Positions 12,706 to 22,418 of a stretch of DNA of 28,117 nt are shown here, in pieces (position 1 is the stretch's first letter; each line of letters begins with the position of its first letter). Source of the stretch: Pigoraptor chileana (taxonomy: Eukaryota > Opisthokonta > Filasterea); contig CALSCR010002690.1 in NCBI GenBank assembly GCA_943704495.1, forward strand, positions 1 through 28,117. The letters are read 5' to 3'. Position numbers and translations under genes: made by a program. Under the pieces are notes generated by a model, which saw nothing but the letters and a program-made list of their open reading frames with translations, ran no database searches and had not been told where the DNA came from.

Positions 12706-12744
12706 AAGGAGGCGAAAGCTAATGCACGACTTTTCACCCTCCTT
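12706..12744. repeat. Possible hairpin in the septin/CEP112 spacer
   Basis: AAGGAGG (12706-12712) is exactly complementary to CCTCCTT (12738-12744). The inner bases (CGAAAGC and GACTTTTC) could extend the stem imperfectly. The function is unknown and chance is possible. Confidence 0.35.
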
Positions 12745-12945
12745 TGCGTTCTGGGAACATTTCCCATCGTTTATGAATGTTGTAATATCACGCCACTTCC
12801 CATCCGCCATGACATCACGTACACAAATGATACATTATCTATCCGTTGGCGACCACAGAGCTCATGAACAGCAATCGACGATAAAAAAGAGCTCTAAGAA
12901 CTTTTGCCCATACAATTTCTTGGCGACAAAGATTTGAGTTTCATA

Positions 12946-12967
12946 TAGGGTTAGGGTAGGGTTAGGG
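12946..12967 (+). repeat. Interstitial telomere-like tract
   Basis: Four consecutive telomere-type units are present: TAGGG, TTAGGG, TAGGG, TTAGGG. They lie about 280 bp upstream of the CEP112 start codon. This is the longest TTAGGG-like tract in the window. Confidence 0.8.
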
Positions 12968-13246
12968 CTTAATACGGCCATTAAGTAGGATCCGGTTGTT
13001 GCATGGCGGGAAAAGTCAAACGCAAAAATGCGCGCTCAAACAAAACACAAGGCTGGAGAGAATCTGTGCAGTCGCACATTTGCCTTGAAGGAGATCTAAT
13101 TGTCTCTCACATACATTTACTGACTGGAATCCTACATCTCGCACACCCTCTGTGTTGTACCTTGCGCACTGTGTGGGGGAGTGGGAGTCAAGTCGGTGCA
13201 AAGTGGTCGTGTGTGAGCGCCCTCTCAGGCCGGACGAAGAGCGAGG

Positions 13247-16200
13247 ATGACGACTCGCGCCCGCCCACGTGACGACGACGATGCGTCGTTCGCGCTGGGT
13301 CAGCAGAATCTCGCTCTGCATTATGATGCCGTCTTTCGACAGCTGGCGGCCGAAATCATGCGGGCGACAGAGGCGTGCATCACCGACAAGGCAGTGCGGA
13401 TACGCATCTCTGCTTGGATGAAGAAGCTTGGGGAGCCGTGCCCTGTAGCGAGCTGGAAGCGCAACCGCAACGCACACGCAAAACTGCTACTGGAAATGGT
13501 CCAGTCAGGCCATGTTGGGGCACCCTTTGATCGACGCCCGGAGCACGGGCCCCTGGGGAATCTCCCGGTATTCACCGCTCAGGTGCGTATGTATTGCGTC
13601 TTGCACACGTTGTGTTGACGTTCGGAAAAATGTGTGATTGAGATATCGAATGTGCATGTTGTGCCCTCTGTCAGAACGACTCTTCTTCGCGCAGCCCACC
13701 ACGAAATCGGCGTGGGGTGGATGGCAGCCCCACCCGACGAACGGCATCGCAGCAACAGAACGACCGCAGAAATCGGCATGGGGACGGCGCACGCTCATAT
13801 GATGACGGGTGGGACGATGACGCGGACTATGAGGGTGATGCCGGGGGAGCGTCGGCCGAGTGGGACGGTGGCGCAGTTCTGGAGGGAATGGGCTCGTCAC
13901 GCCCTGCGCGTGCCCACCACGCCCCGACGGTGCGCGCTGCTGAGGCTGTCGTTGGAATGGCGCGCAGTGTGCGCAATAAGAGCGAGGGCATCGCGGATGC
14001 CGGCGTGAGCAGACATTCCCACCACCCGCAGTCGCAGTCGCAGTCGCACCGCCAGCGGCAGCAGCAGAACACGGAGCATAGCACCATGGACTTTGGCGAC
14101 CTTGCGGGCGGGCGCCCCGAGGACCCTTCCACTGGACACCCCGCTGCGGACGAGCTCACCCGACTGCGGGATCACGTGCGTGTGCTGGAGCTCCGTCTGG
14201 CGCAGGACCACCGCTCGCTGAGGGAGGAGTATGAGGCGGCCGTGCAGCGCCTGCTCGACCGCAAGGAACAGGAGGTTTCCGCCCTCCGTCGCGCCGCAGA
14301 AACTGAAGCTGAGGAGCGCGCAAGTGCGGTCGCACGCCTGGAGGCACGCATAAGAGAGCTCCAGGAAGATGTGGCTGTGGCGCGGCGTGTAGCTGAGCAG
14401 GATACAGAACGGAAGGTGGGCCATTTCGGTGTGTGTGCGTGGTCAAATTGTATCCGTTGAGAGCGATTGAGTGGATGTGGTCGATGGATCGCTGTTCATG
14501 AAGCCCACTCCATGCTCACCTGCACTGTAGAGCGCTGAAATCATGGCGGATGCGGAAAAGGCGCGACTTGAGCTACAACGTAGCCACGCGAGAGAGATGG
14601 AGGACATGGCGGCCAAGACGTCGCAACGGGTTGAGCGGGCCGAGCGTCGGTTGCAGGCACAAGCGGCGCAGGCACACGAGCGGGCAGTTGGCGCAGAACG
14701 GGCACTCGTCCGTGCTGAGGACGAGGTGCGACATCTGCGCGATGAGAACGGCCGTCTGGCGAGAGACCTCCGCGACGTCCGCGAGTCGCATGCCCACGCC
14801 GAGCAGCGGGCAGCAGAGTCTGATGCGCTGCGTAAGCGCATGCAGGAGGAGCACGCCGAGGTATGTGTCGGTGTGCTGTTTTTTGAAAGGGTGTTCGTTT
14901 AGAGGGAAGAAGGAAATGGTGTGGTGCTGTGCTTTGTGTGCTTTTATCCCGAGGTGCTTCCGTGCTAATTGATCGCACTACGAACGGTAAAATTGTGCAT
15001 GTGACGACGCAGAAACTGCAAGAGGTTCTTGAAATGACGTCGGGTAGTCTCAACAAAGTCCGCGGCGAGTACGCCCTGAATGCAGGTCGCGCACAGGAAC
15101 GCATTGACGCCCTTGAAGCAGAGGTAGAGTGTCAAGGAATCTTGTGTTCTGTTTTGTTTGCGTTGGGGGGGAAGAGTGTGGGTGGGTGCATGACGACATG
15201 GATCGTAATAACCTCGATAGAATCTGTGGACTTGAGTGACCTCGGAATCATGAGATCGTGTGTCGTGAATGCAGTTGATATCTGCAAAGCATAAACCGCA
15301 TATACCATGGCATCCATGGCCTTGAAATTGAATCGGTCATGTCGCTATTGTAAGCATGCCATCACCTTTCCAATTCGTCATCTTATCACGGAACGATCAT
15401 TTTATTTGTCATGCAGACGGCACGGCTAAAGGGCGAGATAGTCGATCACGTGGCGGCGAGAAAGGTGCTTGCGGAGGATTCTCAACGACAGCGCGACACC
15501 GCCATACGCGCAATCGATCAGGAGTGGGCGGGGAAGGTGTGTCTGTGTGTGTGCGGGTGTGTGCAGATCACTGAAGTCTTTTGCTCGCTGGCATGCTGGT
15601 GTTTCTTGTCACCAATGGCGACATAGCCCTAACCCCAATTCTAACCCTCCAAACAGCTGGAGAGGCTGCGCTCCGAATGCGATGGGGAGATTGCGCTTCT
15701 TCAGCGGCGGCTGCGTGAAGTTTCCGCCCTGGCCGACCAACGGGACGCCGCAGCTGGCCACGAGGAGCAGCGTGCAGAGGCTGCCGAGTCTGCGCTTGCT
15801 GCCGCCCAGGAGCGCTCGCGGGTCCTGCAGGGTCACGTGCAGGCTGCGGAAGAGACTGCCGACGCCCTCCGCCGCGAAGTTGCAAAGTGGCGACAGGCCG
15901 CAGAGGCTGACAAGGCCGCCGTCGCGCGTGTCGAGGACGATGCACGAGCCGCTCGCGCCGACGATGCACGCATGCGGGAGCGTGAGGTATGTTGTGGTCA
16001 TTCTTCTTTTGCTTTATAGTGTTGTCTGTCTCCCATGTTTTCGTGGCCGTCGTGTTCGCATCTGATGGATGTCGTCGACCTCGTGGCTTTGCCGTGGCAG
16101 CTCGCGCGGGTGCGTGCCGACGCGGACGAAGCGATGGAAGATCTCCGCGGCCAGTGCGAGAGACGCATTGGTGAACAGGCGGCGGCACTGCGCAGCCATG

Positions 16201-17991
16201 CGGCACGGACAGAAGAGGAGGCGAGAGCAAGGGCAGCACGTGATCAGGCGACAATTGCAGGGCTGACAAAGGAAATAGAGACGCTCAGGTTGGCCGCGGG
16301 CTTTTCCGTGTGTTAGAATGTGCAGTTGGTGTGTGTGCAGAGCGCAGTCTCTGTGATGACTGAAAGAATGCCTTGATTACGTTTTATTTTATTTTATCTG
16401 TGTGGCCCATTTTTTGTGCGTGCGTCATCGAAAGAGCCTCTTACATGAATCTAGTGCGATGCACTCTCGGAATATCCCCTGTCTGGGAAACTCTTATGCA
16501 TTCGCACTGACTTGGAATTGTGCATGCATTCCATGTGCAGGGAGGATCTCGAGCGCGCAGACAACCTGCGCAGGGCAGAAACAGCAGGCCTCGAGAGGGT
16601 GCAGGCTCAGGAACGCAAGGCCGAGCGTGCACTCTTTGACTCGGAGGTGTGTTTGATGGCTCTTGTCAAAGTGTGCGGTTGTATCGTAGTTCAAACTTAT
16701 TCATTCTTCATGTCCGCGCGTGTCATGCATTCTATGCGTGCGGGTAGGTTATCAAATTGCGTCAGCAGCAGGAAGACGCACTTACCGCTCTTCACCAGCA
16801 GCATCTCCGGGATGTGCAGCGCGTGCAGGACCGTGCGGCCGAGCGTGTGCGTCTCGCTGAAGGGGATGCGGCGTCGGCGATGCACAAGGCGTCCGAAGCT
16901 GTGGAAGAGCGCCAGCGTATCATTGTCGCACTGCAGGCCGAGCTATCGCAAACTCGCGCGCAGCGGTCGCGCGAGGCGGAAGAGTGGGCACTGCGTGCGG
17001 CGCGTGAGCAGGAGGGCGCCCGACGGCAGTTTGAGCTCACTACAAAGGTGCGCTCTTGCCCTGTGTGCGTGTGTTTTCGTATATATAAGTGTGTGCGGTT
17101 CTGGTTGCGTGTGTGCGAGTGTGGTGTTGAGTGACAAAATGCCGCATGACCGATCCAAACATAACACCGCTCATGCCTGTTGGTGTGTGCGCTGTCCTGT
17201 CTCTTGCTTTCCAAATTTCTTTGCTGTCTCAAACACTCACGAAACGCTTCCTCCGGTCCCGCGCAGGCATTGGAGCGCGACTTGCAGCAGCAGACGGAAA
17301 GGGCGGACCAGCTTGAGCGCATGCTTCGCAGTGCCGAAGCCGATGCATTCCGCAAGGTGCGTGGCTGCGCTGACATGGACGCCTTAGAATCCACCGCTAT
17401 TTGCGTGCGCATGGCTCATCATCCTATCACTCGCGTCATCCGATCCGGTGTCTTTGCAGATTTCAGAGCTACGTCAACAGCACGAGCAGCAAGTTCGGGG
17501 CCTGATGCCGGTGGCAGTCCAAAAGGTCTGGCGGCCATCTCACCATTCACACACACACACACACACACACATACACATACACGCTCAACAGCAGCCGCAG
17601 CAAATATCATCTATGCATGAGAACAGGGAAATGTCTTCATACTCTGTGATTGCGGTTTTATATTGTTATGCAAACGGCAGTGCTCGTGATCACACATGAC
17701 CACAATTGCATCATCACAAATTCACAGGAGCTTGAGGACACCATCGTTTCGTTGAAGGCACAAATTGGCGCACTCGAGGAACGAAGCGCCTTTCTGGCAC
17801 AGCAGCAGCAGCAGCATGCGCATACTGCACGTGCAGCGGCACATGCACGAGGTTTCACGCCCGTCCCAGCAGATGCATCGCGACAGCATGAAGACGCTAG
17901 TCGGTTGGGGCGTCACCACGACGCACCAAGGCCGCACTCTGACGTCGAGGCCCTTTACCGGCGGCTCGCCGCCAAGAGAGAGGTGGCGTAA
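13247..17991 (+). CDS. CEP112: CEP112-like centrosomal coiled-coil protein (DUF4485), 993 aa
   Basis: Probable centrosome or basal-body protein. Exons: 13247-13582, 13675-14415, 14531-14860, 15013-15123, 15417-15536, 15657-15986, 16101-16288, 16541-16646, 16748-17047, 17267-17356, 17460-17525, 17728-17991; phases close to 994 codons. Residues about 25-105 match the DUF4485 domain at the N-terminus of CEP112/CCDC46. Hallmarks are an aromatic-led helix, ISAWMKKLGEP, WKRNRNAHAKLLLEM, and GAPFDRRPEHGPLGNLP. A low-complexity, Asp/Ser/Gln/His-rich linker follows (about 113-265). From about residue 265 to 925 the protein is an almost continuous Arg/Glu/Ala-rich coiled coil with heptad-like spacing, then a polar tail ending ALYRRLAAKREVA. 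Human CEP112 is about 955 aa with the same plan. I infer orthology from the DUF4485 domain; the coiled coil alone would not be diagnostic. The start is the first ATG of the homologous frame. Confidence 0.85.
15627..15650 (-). repeat. Telomere-like CCCTAA motifs at an intron 3' end
   Basis: CCCTAACCCC and CTAACCCTCC (TTAGGG on the minus strand) lie immediately before the acceptor AG at 15655-15656 of a CEP112 intron. Here they double as the pyrimidine-rich tract. Confidence 0.55.
17548..17580 (+). repeat. (CA)n microsatellite in a CEP112 intron
   Basis: About 11-12 uninterrupted CA units are followed by CATA-type degenerate units. The tract lies in the intron 17526-17727. Confidence 0.9.
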
Positions 17992-18007
17992 CACCGTCGG
18001 CGAATTG

Positions 18008-18045
18008 GACAACCGCAGCGGCGCGTGATATTATGTGCGGTTGTC
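18008..18045. repeat. 10-bp perfect inverted repeat between convergent CEP112 and TEX10 genes
   Basis: GACAACCGCA (18008-18017) and TGCGGTTGTC (18036-18045) are exact complements separated by 18 nt. The hairpin starts 16 nt after the CEP112 stop codon and lies in the 139-bp gap before the TEX10 stop. It could act in 3'-end formation for either transcript. Confidence 0.6.
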
Positions 18046-18130
18046 AATCAATGCCCAATACATTGCTCCGCAACAATGGATGAGGAGGAGGCCCTAGATT
18101 AAGTGTGTGGCGAATCAGTTGATCTCTCCA

Positions 18131-21100
18131 TTAAAGAGCAAGGTCGCCAATGAGCAGACACGCCTCAGCACGCAGCCGCCCGGCCACGTCGCGCGCGCCC
18201 TCCATTCCGACGGCGCAGCGCACGGCCAAGGCAAACTCCGGTCGCTGCCGCACGAGGGCTGCATGAACGCCACGCGCGCCACTGTATGCGACAAGCTCCC
18301 AAAGCACGTAGGCAGCGGCAGTCCCCGCAGCCGCGTCGCCGGAGGAGCATGCATCGCGAATACCACTGAGTGTTTGCGCAGTAGCCGAATCGTCTCGCTC
18401 TAGCAGAGAGGCGCATGCGTCAATACCTGCGTCAATGGCCACGGTTGTTGCTTCTGCGGCTGATGCACCTGCACTGAAGCCCACGGCACCCAGAAGGTGA
18501 CGCAGCCTGACACAGTAGTGGAGCACGGCCACACAGAGGCGGCCCCGCAACCGAGCGTCGGCGTCGGCGTCAACGTCAGGGCTGTCAGCCTCGTCGCAGA
18601 TTTCAGAAACAGCCACAACAGACAATAGACGCACAAGGCCAATTGCCGCATCGGCAGGCAGGACGCCGTTGGAGCGCGCCACAAGCATGTCGACGGCCGG
18701 GTGCACAGACGGCAAGACGTCCGAGAAGTGATGCAGGAAGGACGCAAGCGAGTCTGCGACAATGCGTACCACGCTCCTCCGCCTGCGCCACACTTCGCAT
18801 TGCGCGTCGGGCGATGGTGCAGCCGACACGGCAGGCGGGTCCACGAGGGCCACTTGGGCAGCAGGGCCAGCCACGAGACCGCCATCCGGGTGACCGGCGG
18901 CTGCAGCAATGTCTTCCGCAGAGTAGCCAACCGCCGTGGACAGAAGGATTGAGAGGTGCATCGATATGTCTTGCGCATCAAGGAGGCCCTCGGCGAAGAG
19001 GCGGCGGAGGCGGCCCTGCAACGCACACAGTACGTGAGCAACGACGTCCGCCCCAACTGCGGCAGAGCAAAGGCATCGCACGACGCCCTTGACAACGGCC
19101 TCGGGGATCCGGTTCACATAGAACAGCAGGTCCGCTGCCAGGCCCTGGAGCCGAGGCTGCAGAGACACAAAGGGGCCAAAATGAACCTGCGATGGTGCGC
19201 CTTTGCGTCCCGCGACGACGACTGCAAATATCGGCGCGAGTGCAGGTGCCACACCCTCTGCCAGTACCGCCCACGCATGCCCATTCGCACTCTGGCTACC
19301 CGCGCGGAAGACCTGCGCGAGGAAACCCAGCACAGTGTGCGATGCGTCCGGACAAGTGCTCCCGAGTTGCCAGAGCATCTTTGGCAGAAGCGCCACAAAC
19401 TGTCCACGGGGTGAATCGGTGTCGACGACTGCGTGTGTGTGCTGGCCACTGGGCGGCGGACACGCGGCGGGCAGCAACTGTCGCGCCAGAGAGTGAACAA
19501 GTGCTCTCCGCGCTGCAGACGAGGGCGCCGATCGATCGCAGACGGCAACCAGCGTGGACCAGATGGCGGATGCGGCGGTCGGGTCGTCGGTGGCCGCCAG
19601 CAGCCGGTCCACGGCGCCGAGTAGGCAGCGCAGGGTTGCGGATGAGACGAGCGTTACCCCCGAGCGCCCATCGACCACGGACTGCAGCAGCGCATGGAGA
19701 TGGTCACGAACGCGGGGCACCCACGCGCCCGTCGAGCCGAGAGCAAAGCGCGACATGATGGCGCACACCTTTGCATTGGTTGCCGCAATAGTGCGGGCAC
19801 GCTCCTGCTGCCCACCGGAAGCCGCCATGGGAAAGTGAGCGAGTAAGTGTCGCTGAAAGTCTTTCGAGTGGTCTGGAAATGCGGAAGAAAGCGACCCGCC
19901 ACGAGCAGAGCGTGCCCCTTTCTCCGCCGCCTCGGCCTCAAGCACACACTCGAGGCGGTCCCACAGGAGATCGGCGACCGACGCCACCAGCTCGAGGCAA
20001 GCGACATTTCCGCCGCCGGACGGCACCTCGGCAGGACCGGCTTCCACCCAGCACTCGAGGAGCACAGGCGTGAGCAGCCGCACGAACGCCGACAGCGGCT
20101 GCGACCGCGCGAGGGACTCAGGCGAAAAGCGCTCACCCTCCCTTAGCAGCCCTCCACCACTTCCCGACGACGCCGACGGCTGAGAGCTGCCAAAGTGCGC
20201 CGTGTCGGCATGCGAGTCCACGCCGAGGGAAGCGCCGCCGCGGAACAGCCAACCCGATGATCGCGCATCCCCCCACGTTGTAGTCAGCGGGACAATGTTT
20301 GAGAGCGAGGCGGATGCTGTCTGTGGCGAGGGCGCCCACGTGAGATCAGACTCGGCGGGGGCCGACTGCGCAAACAGGGCCTCGAGAAAGACGAGCATAC
20401 GCCGGAGGATGCTCTCACGTGCCGCAGTCCCTGCCATTTTGCCCCTGACGGACGTGTGTAGGGACCGCGACGCACCCGAAGACGGCCCCGAAATGAGGTC
20501 AATGAAGTTTGGAAGGAGCTGGCTACTGCGTGCGGCAACAAGTGATGGAAACCGCTCAAGCCACAAGTCGACAAACTCAAGCGAGTCAATGCGGACGTCG
20601 TCGCGTATATGTGTCATCGCACTGGCGGTGTGGACGATGAGCAGAGGGAAGAAAGGCCGCACACGTCGCTCGTCCAGCGATGATAACGCTGTCCGCAAAA
20701 GTGCGAGAAGGCCGCGGCGTACAGAGGGCTCTGGGTCGCACACAAGTTCCACAGTGCGCTCAACAACAGCAGCCAAGTGCACGGTGACAGACTGCGGATT
20801 TCGGACGAATATATCGCGCATGCCCTGGAGAGCGTCTTTCCGCACAGTGGGGCTGTAATGTCGAGACTGCGACAGAAGATCCTGTTTGTGTGTGTGTGCG
20901 TGTGGTTATGCAGATAGATTCGCATATGAGTTGCAATCCATGCGAGTAGGGCAAGTGGGCGGGCAAGCTGGGATTAGACTTCACCTTTATGGACAGGCCG
21001 CGGTCGGTTGTTTCCGCGGTGCGCTCATGGCCCACAGCCTGCGTGGGCATGTGCACCACGCGCGCCTTGAAGGTCGTGTCGGTGGCATTCGACGCGAGCT

Positions 21101-21188
21101 GCTTCTTCTTGCCGACCTTTGTGCGCACCTTTGTAAAGTCCGCGGGGGCCTTGCCCTTGGCCCCATTTTTGGCTGGCTTTTTCCCCAT
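18131..21188 (-). CDS. TEX10: Ipi1/TEX10 family protein, Rix1-complex 60S pre-ribosome factor, 984 aa
   Basis: Component of the nucleolar Rix1/PELP1-TEX10-WDR18 complex that matures pre-60S particles. Exon 1 is 20985-21188 and exon 2 is 18131-20881; the phase-0 intron joins the frame exactly. Exon 1 gives the family N-terminus: a Lys-rich start, then ADFTKVRTKVGKKK and SNATDTTFKARVV. Exon 2 opens with DLLSQSRHYSPTVRKDALQG, the first helices of the Ipi1/TEX10 HEAT-repeat array, then RDIFVRNPQS and DPEPSVRRGLLALL. The rest is Ala/Leu-rich, as expected for HEAT-like repeats, ending LLIGDLAL with a TAA stop. Human TEX10 is about 929 aa. The 2.75-kb exon is unlike the neighbouring genes, whose exons are mostly under 400 bp. 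Convergent with CEP112; five CACGTG boxes lie just upstream of its start. Confidence 0.9.
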
Positions 21189-21266
21189 TTTCAGGCAACT
21201 TGAGGGTACAGCCAATGCAGGAATAGATATTGTTGCAGAAACGGTCTCTCCCCCTTGCAGTCGCTC

Positions 21267-21346
21267 CACGTGCAATATGGACATCATCACGTGAGCAGCA
21301 CATAGGCACGTGATCACAAATGAACGCACGTGATCGCGAACACGTG
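21267..21346. promoter_or_regulatory. Cluster of five CACGTG E-boxes upstream of TEX10
   Basis: CACGTG occurs at 21267-21272, 21288-21293, 21307-21312, 21327-21332 and 21341-21346, spaced 14-21 bp. The last four read CACGTGA on the plus strand. The cluster lies 79-158 bp upstream of the TEX10 start codon. CACGTG is the binding site of Myc/Max-type bHLH factors, known regulators of ribosome-biogenesis genes in animals and their unicellular relatives. Binding here is inference. Confidence 0.7.
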
Positions 21347-22418
21347 ACCGCAGGGAAATTCCCCATCGGAAAAACGAATGATCCCCGATGCCCGAATCGA
21401 ACAGTCACACTTTTTCCGATTGCGGTCTGAGTTGACAAATCGGATGAGTAAAGGGAAACCCTTGATTGGATTGCACAAACATGTGTTGTAATATGTACCA
21501 ATTTTGGGGCCTCAATTTTGATTGCAATTTTGATTGCACAACGCACCCTCCAATGCACGCTGAGCAGGCAGTCACACTTGTCACTCACGCAACCGCCCGT
21601 GGAGTGACCCAGAGTCCCATAGTGGGCCCATTGTACGGAATGCGACGCGCCGATTGGGCGAAAATCACCCGTCTCACCCGTGATCCATATCCGCCCCAGT
21701 ATGGCCAGCATAGGGTGGGCCAGTATGGGGCAGTATGGGGCAGTATGCGCCAGTATGGGGCAGTATGGGCCGGTGGCGGGAATTTCCCAGACTTCCCCAA
21801 ACATGCGCACGCATCACCGCACGATGATTGAATAATCCGTAATTAATGCGTTAACTATTGAAAGTAGTATGGGCATGCGAACGTGCTCCATTTTAGGTGT
21901 GTACTTAATGGGGTGCTTCACCCGCTCGATTAGTCAGGGGCCGCTTCCGACGTCTCCTGCGTGCAGCATCGCGGGCCCACGGTTCATTCAGTGAGTGCAC
22001 CCCGGTTGCGTGTTGTTGTTGCGTGCACGCTTTGATTCCTCAGGATGCAACATGCACTATTCCTTCCCTTGTCGAATGCCTGCTCACGTGTCGCATGCTG
22101 CAACTGGTCGCTTCCGTCGGTAATTTACTCGAGTTTTTCCGCGAAAGTTGTTCAACAATGCGTCTGCACCCTGGTTAGCAAAAGAGACAAGTTTTGTTTT
22201 TTGGTGACATTATGCACATAACAACTTTCGATGCAGCGTTGCAACATATTTTGGGATTCATTCAACTAAAAATTTCATAGAATCTTTGTTCTGCAAGATA
22301 GCATCGCATCGCTTTGCGTGACGCACGACGCACTAGTGAAGAAATGTTGTCGGCGCCGCGAGTGCCCGTGCACGCGTCGCTCTGACCTCCGTTGGTCGAC
22401 ACAAGACTCGTCCACACA
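21347..22418. other. Divergent intergenic region between TEX10 and ATG4
   Basis: No gene-like frame is visible. Besides the 10-bp repeat array (21697-21770), it contains a perfect 12-bp tandem duplication of CAATTTTGATTG (21513-21536) and one further CACGTG near 22085. It should contain the ATG4 promoter. Confidence 0.6.
21697..21770 (+). repeat. 10-bp tandem repeat CAGTATGGGG
   Basis: Five consecutive 10-bp units (21721, 21731, 21741, 21751, 21761) read CAGTATG followed by GGG, GGG, CGC, GGG and GGC. Degenerate units precede them at 21697-21720. The period is close to one turn of the DNA helix. Confidence 0.9.

Larger units (their letters stand above)
11621..13246. other. 1.6-kb AT-richer spacer between divergent septin and CEP112 genes
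   Basis: This must hold both promoters. Much of 11890-12990 is AT-richer than the flanking genes and shows only short open frames (for example 12050-12173 and 12397-12588) without family resemblance or splice context. It contains a telomere-like tract at 12946-12967 and a possible hairpin at 12706-12744. I looked for snRNA, SRP, RNase P and tRNA signatures and found none convincing. It is the largest unexplained stretch of the window. Confidence 0.6.

Noticed and set aside
18643-19758. Long plus-strand open frames opposite TEX10
   Set aside because: They are antisense shadows of a GC-rich 2.75-kb coding exon, are Arg/Pro-rich with no family resemblance, and the minus frame has clear homology.
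21385-21425. Second tRNA suggested by a GTTCGATTC-like B-box on the minus strand
   Set aside because: Flanking bases do not form a T-stem, and no acceptor or anticodon arm can be drawn.
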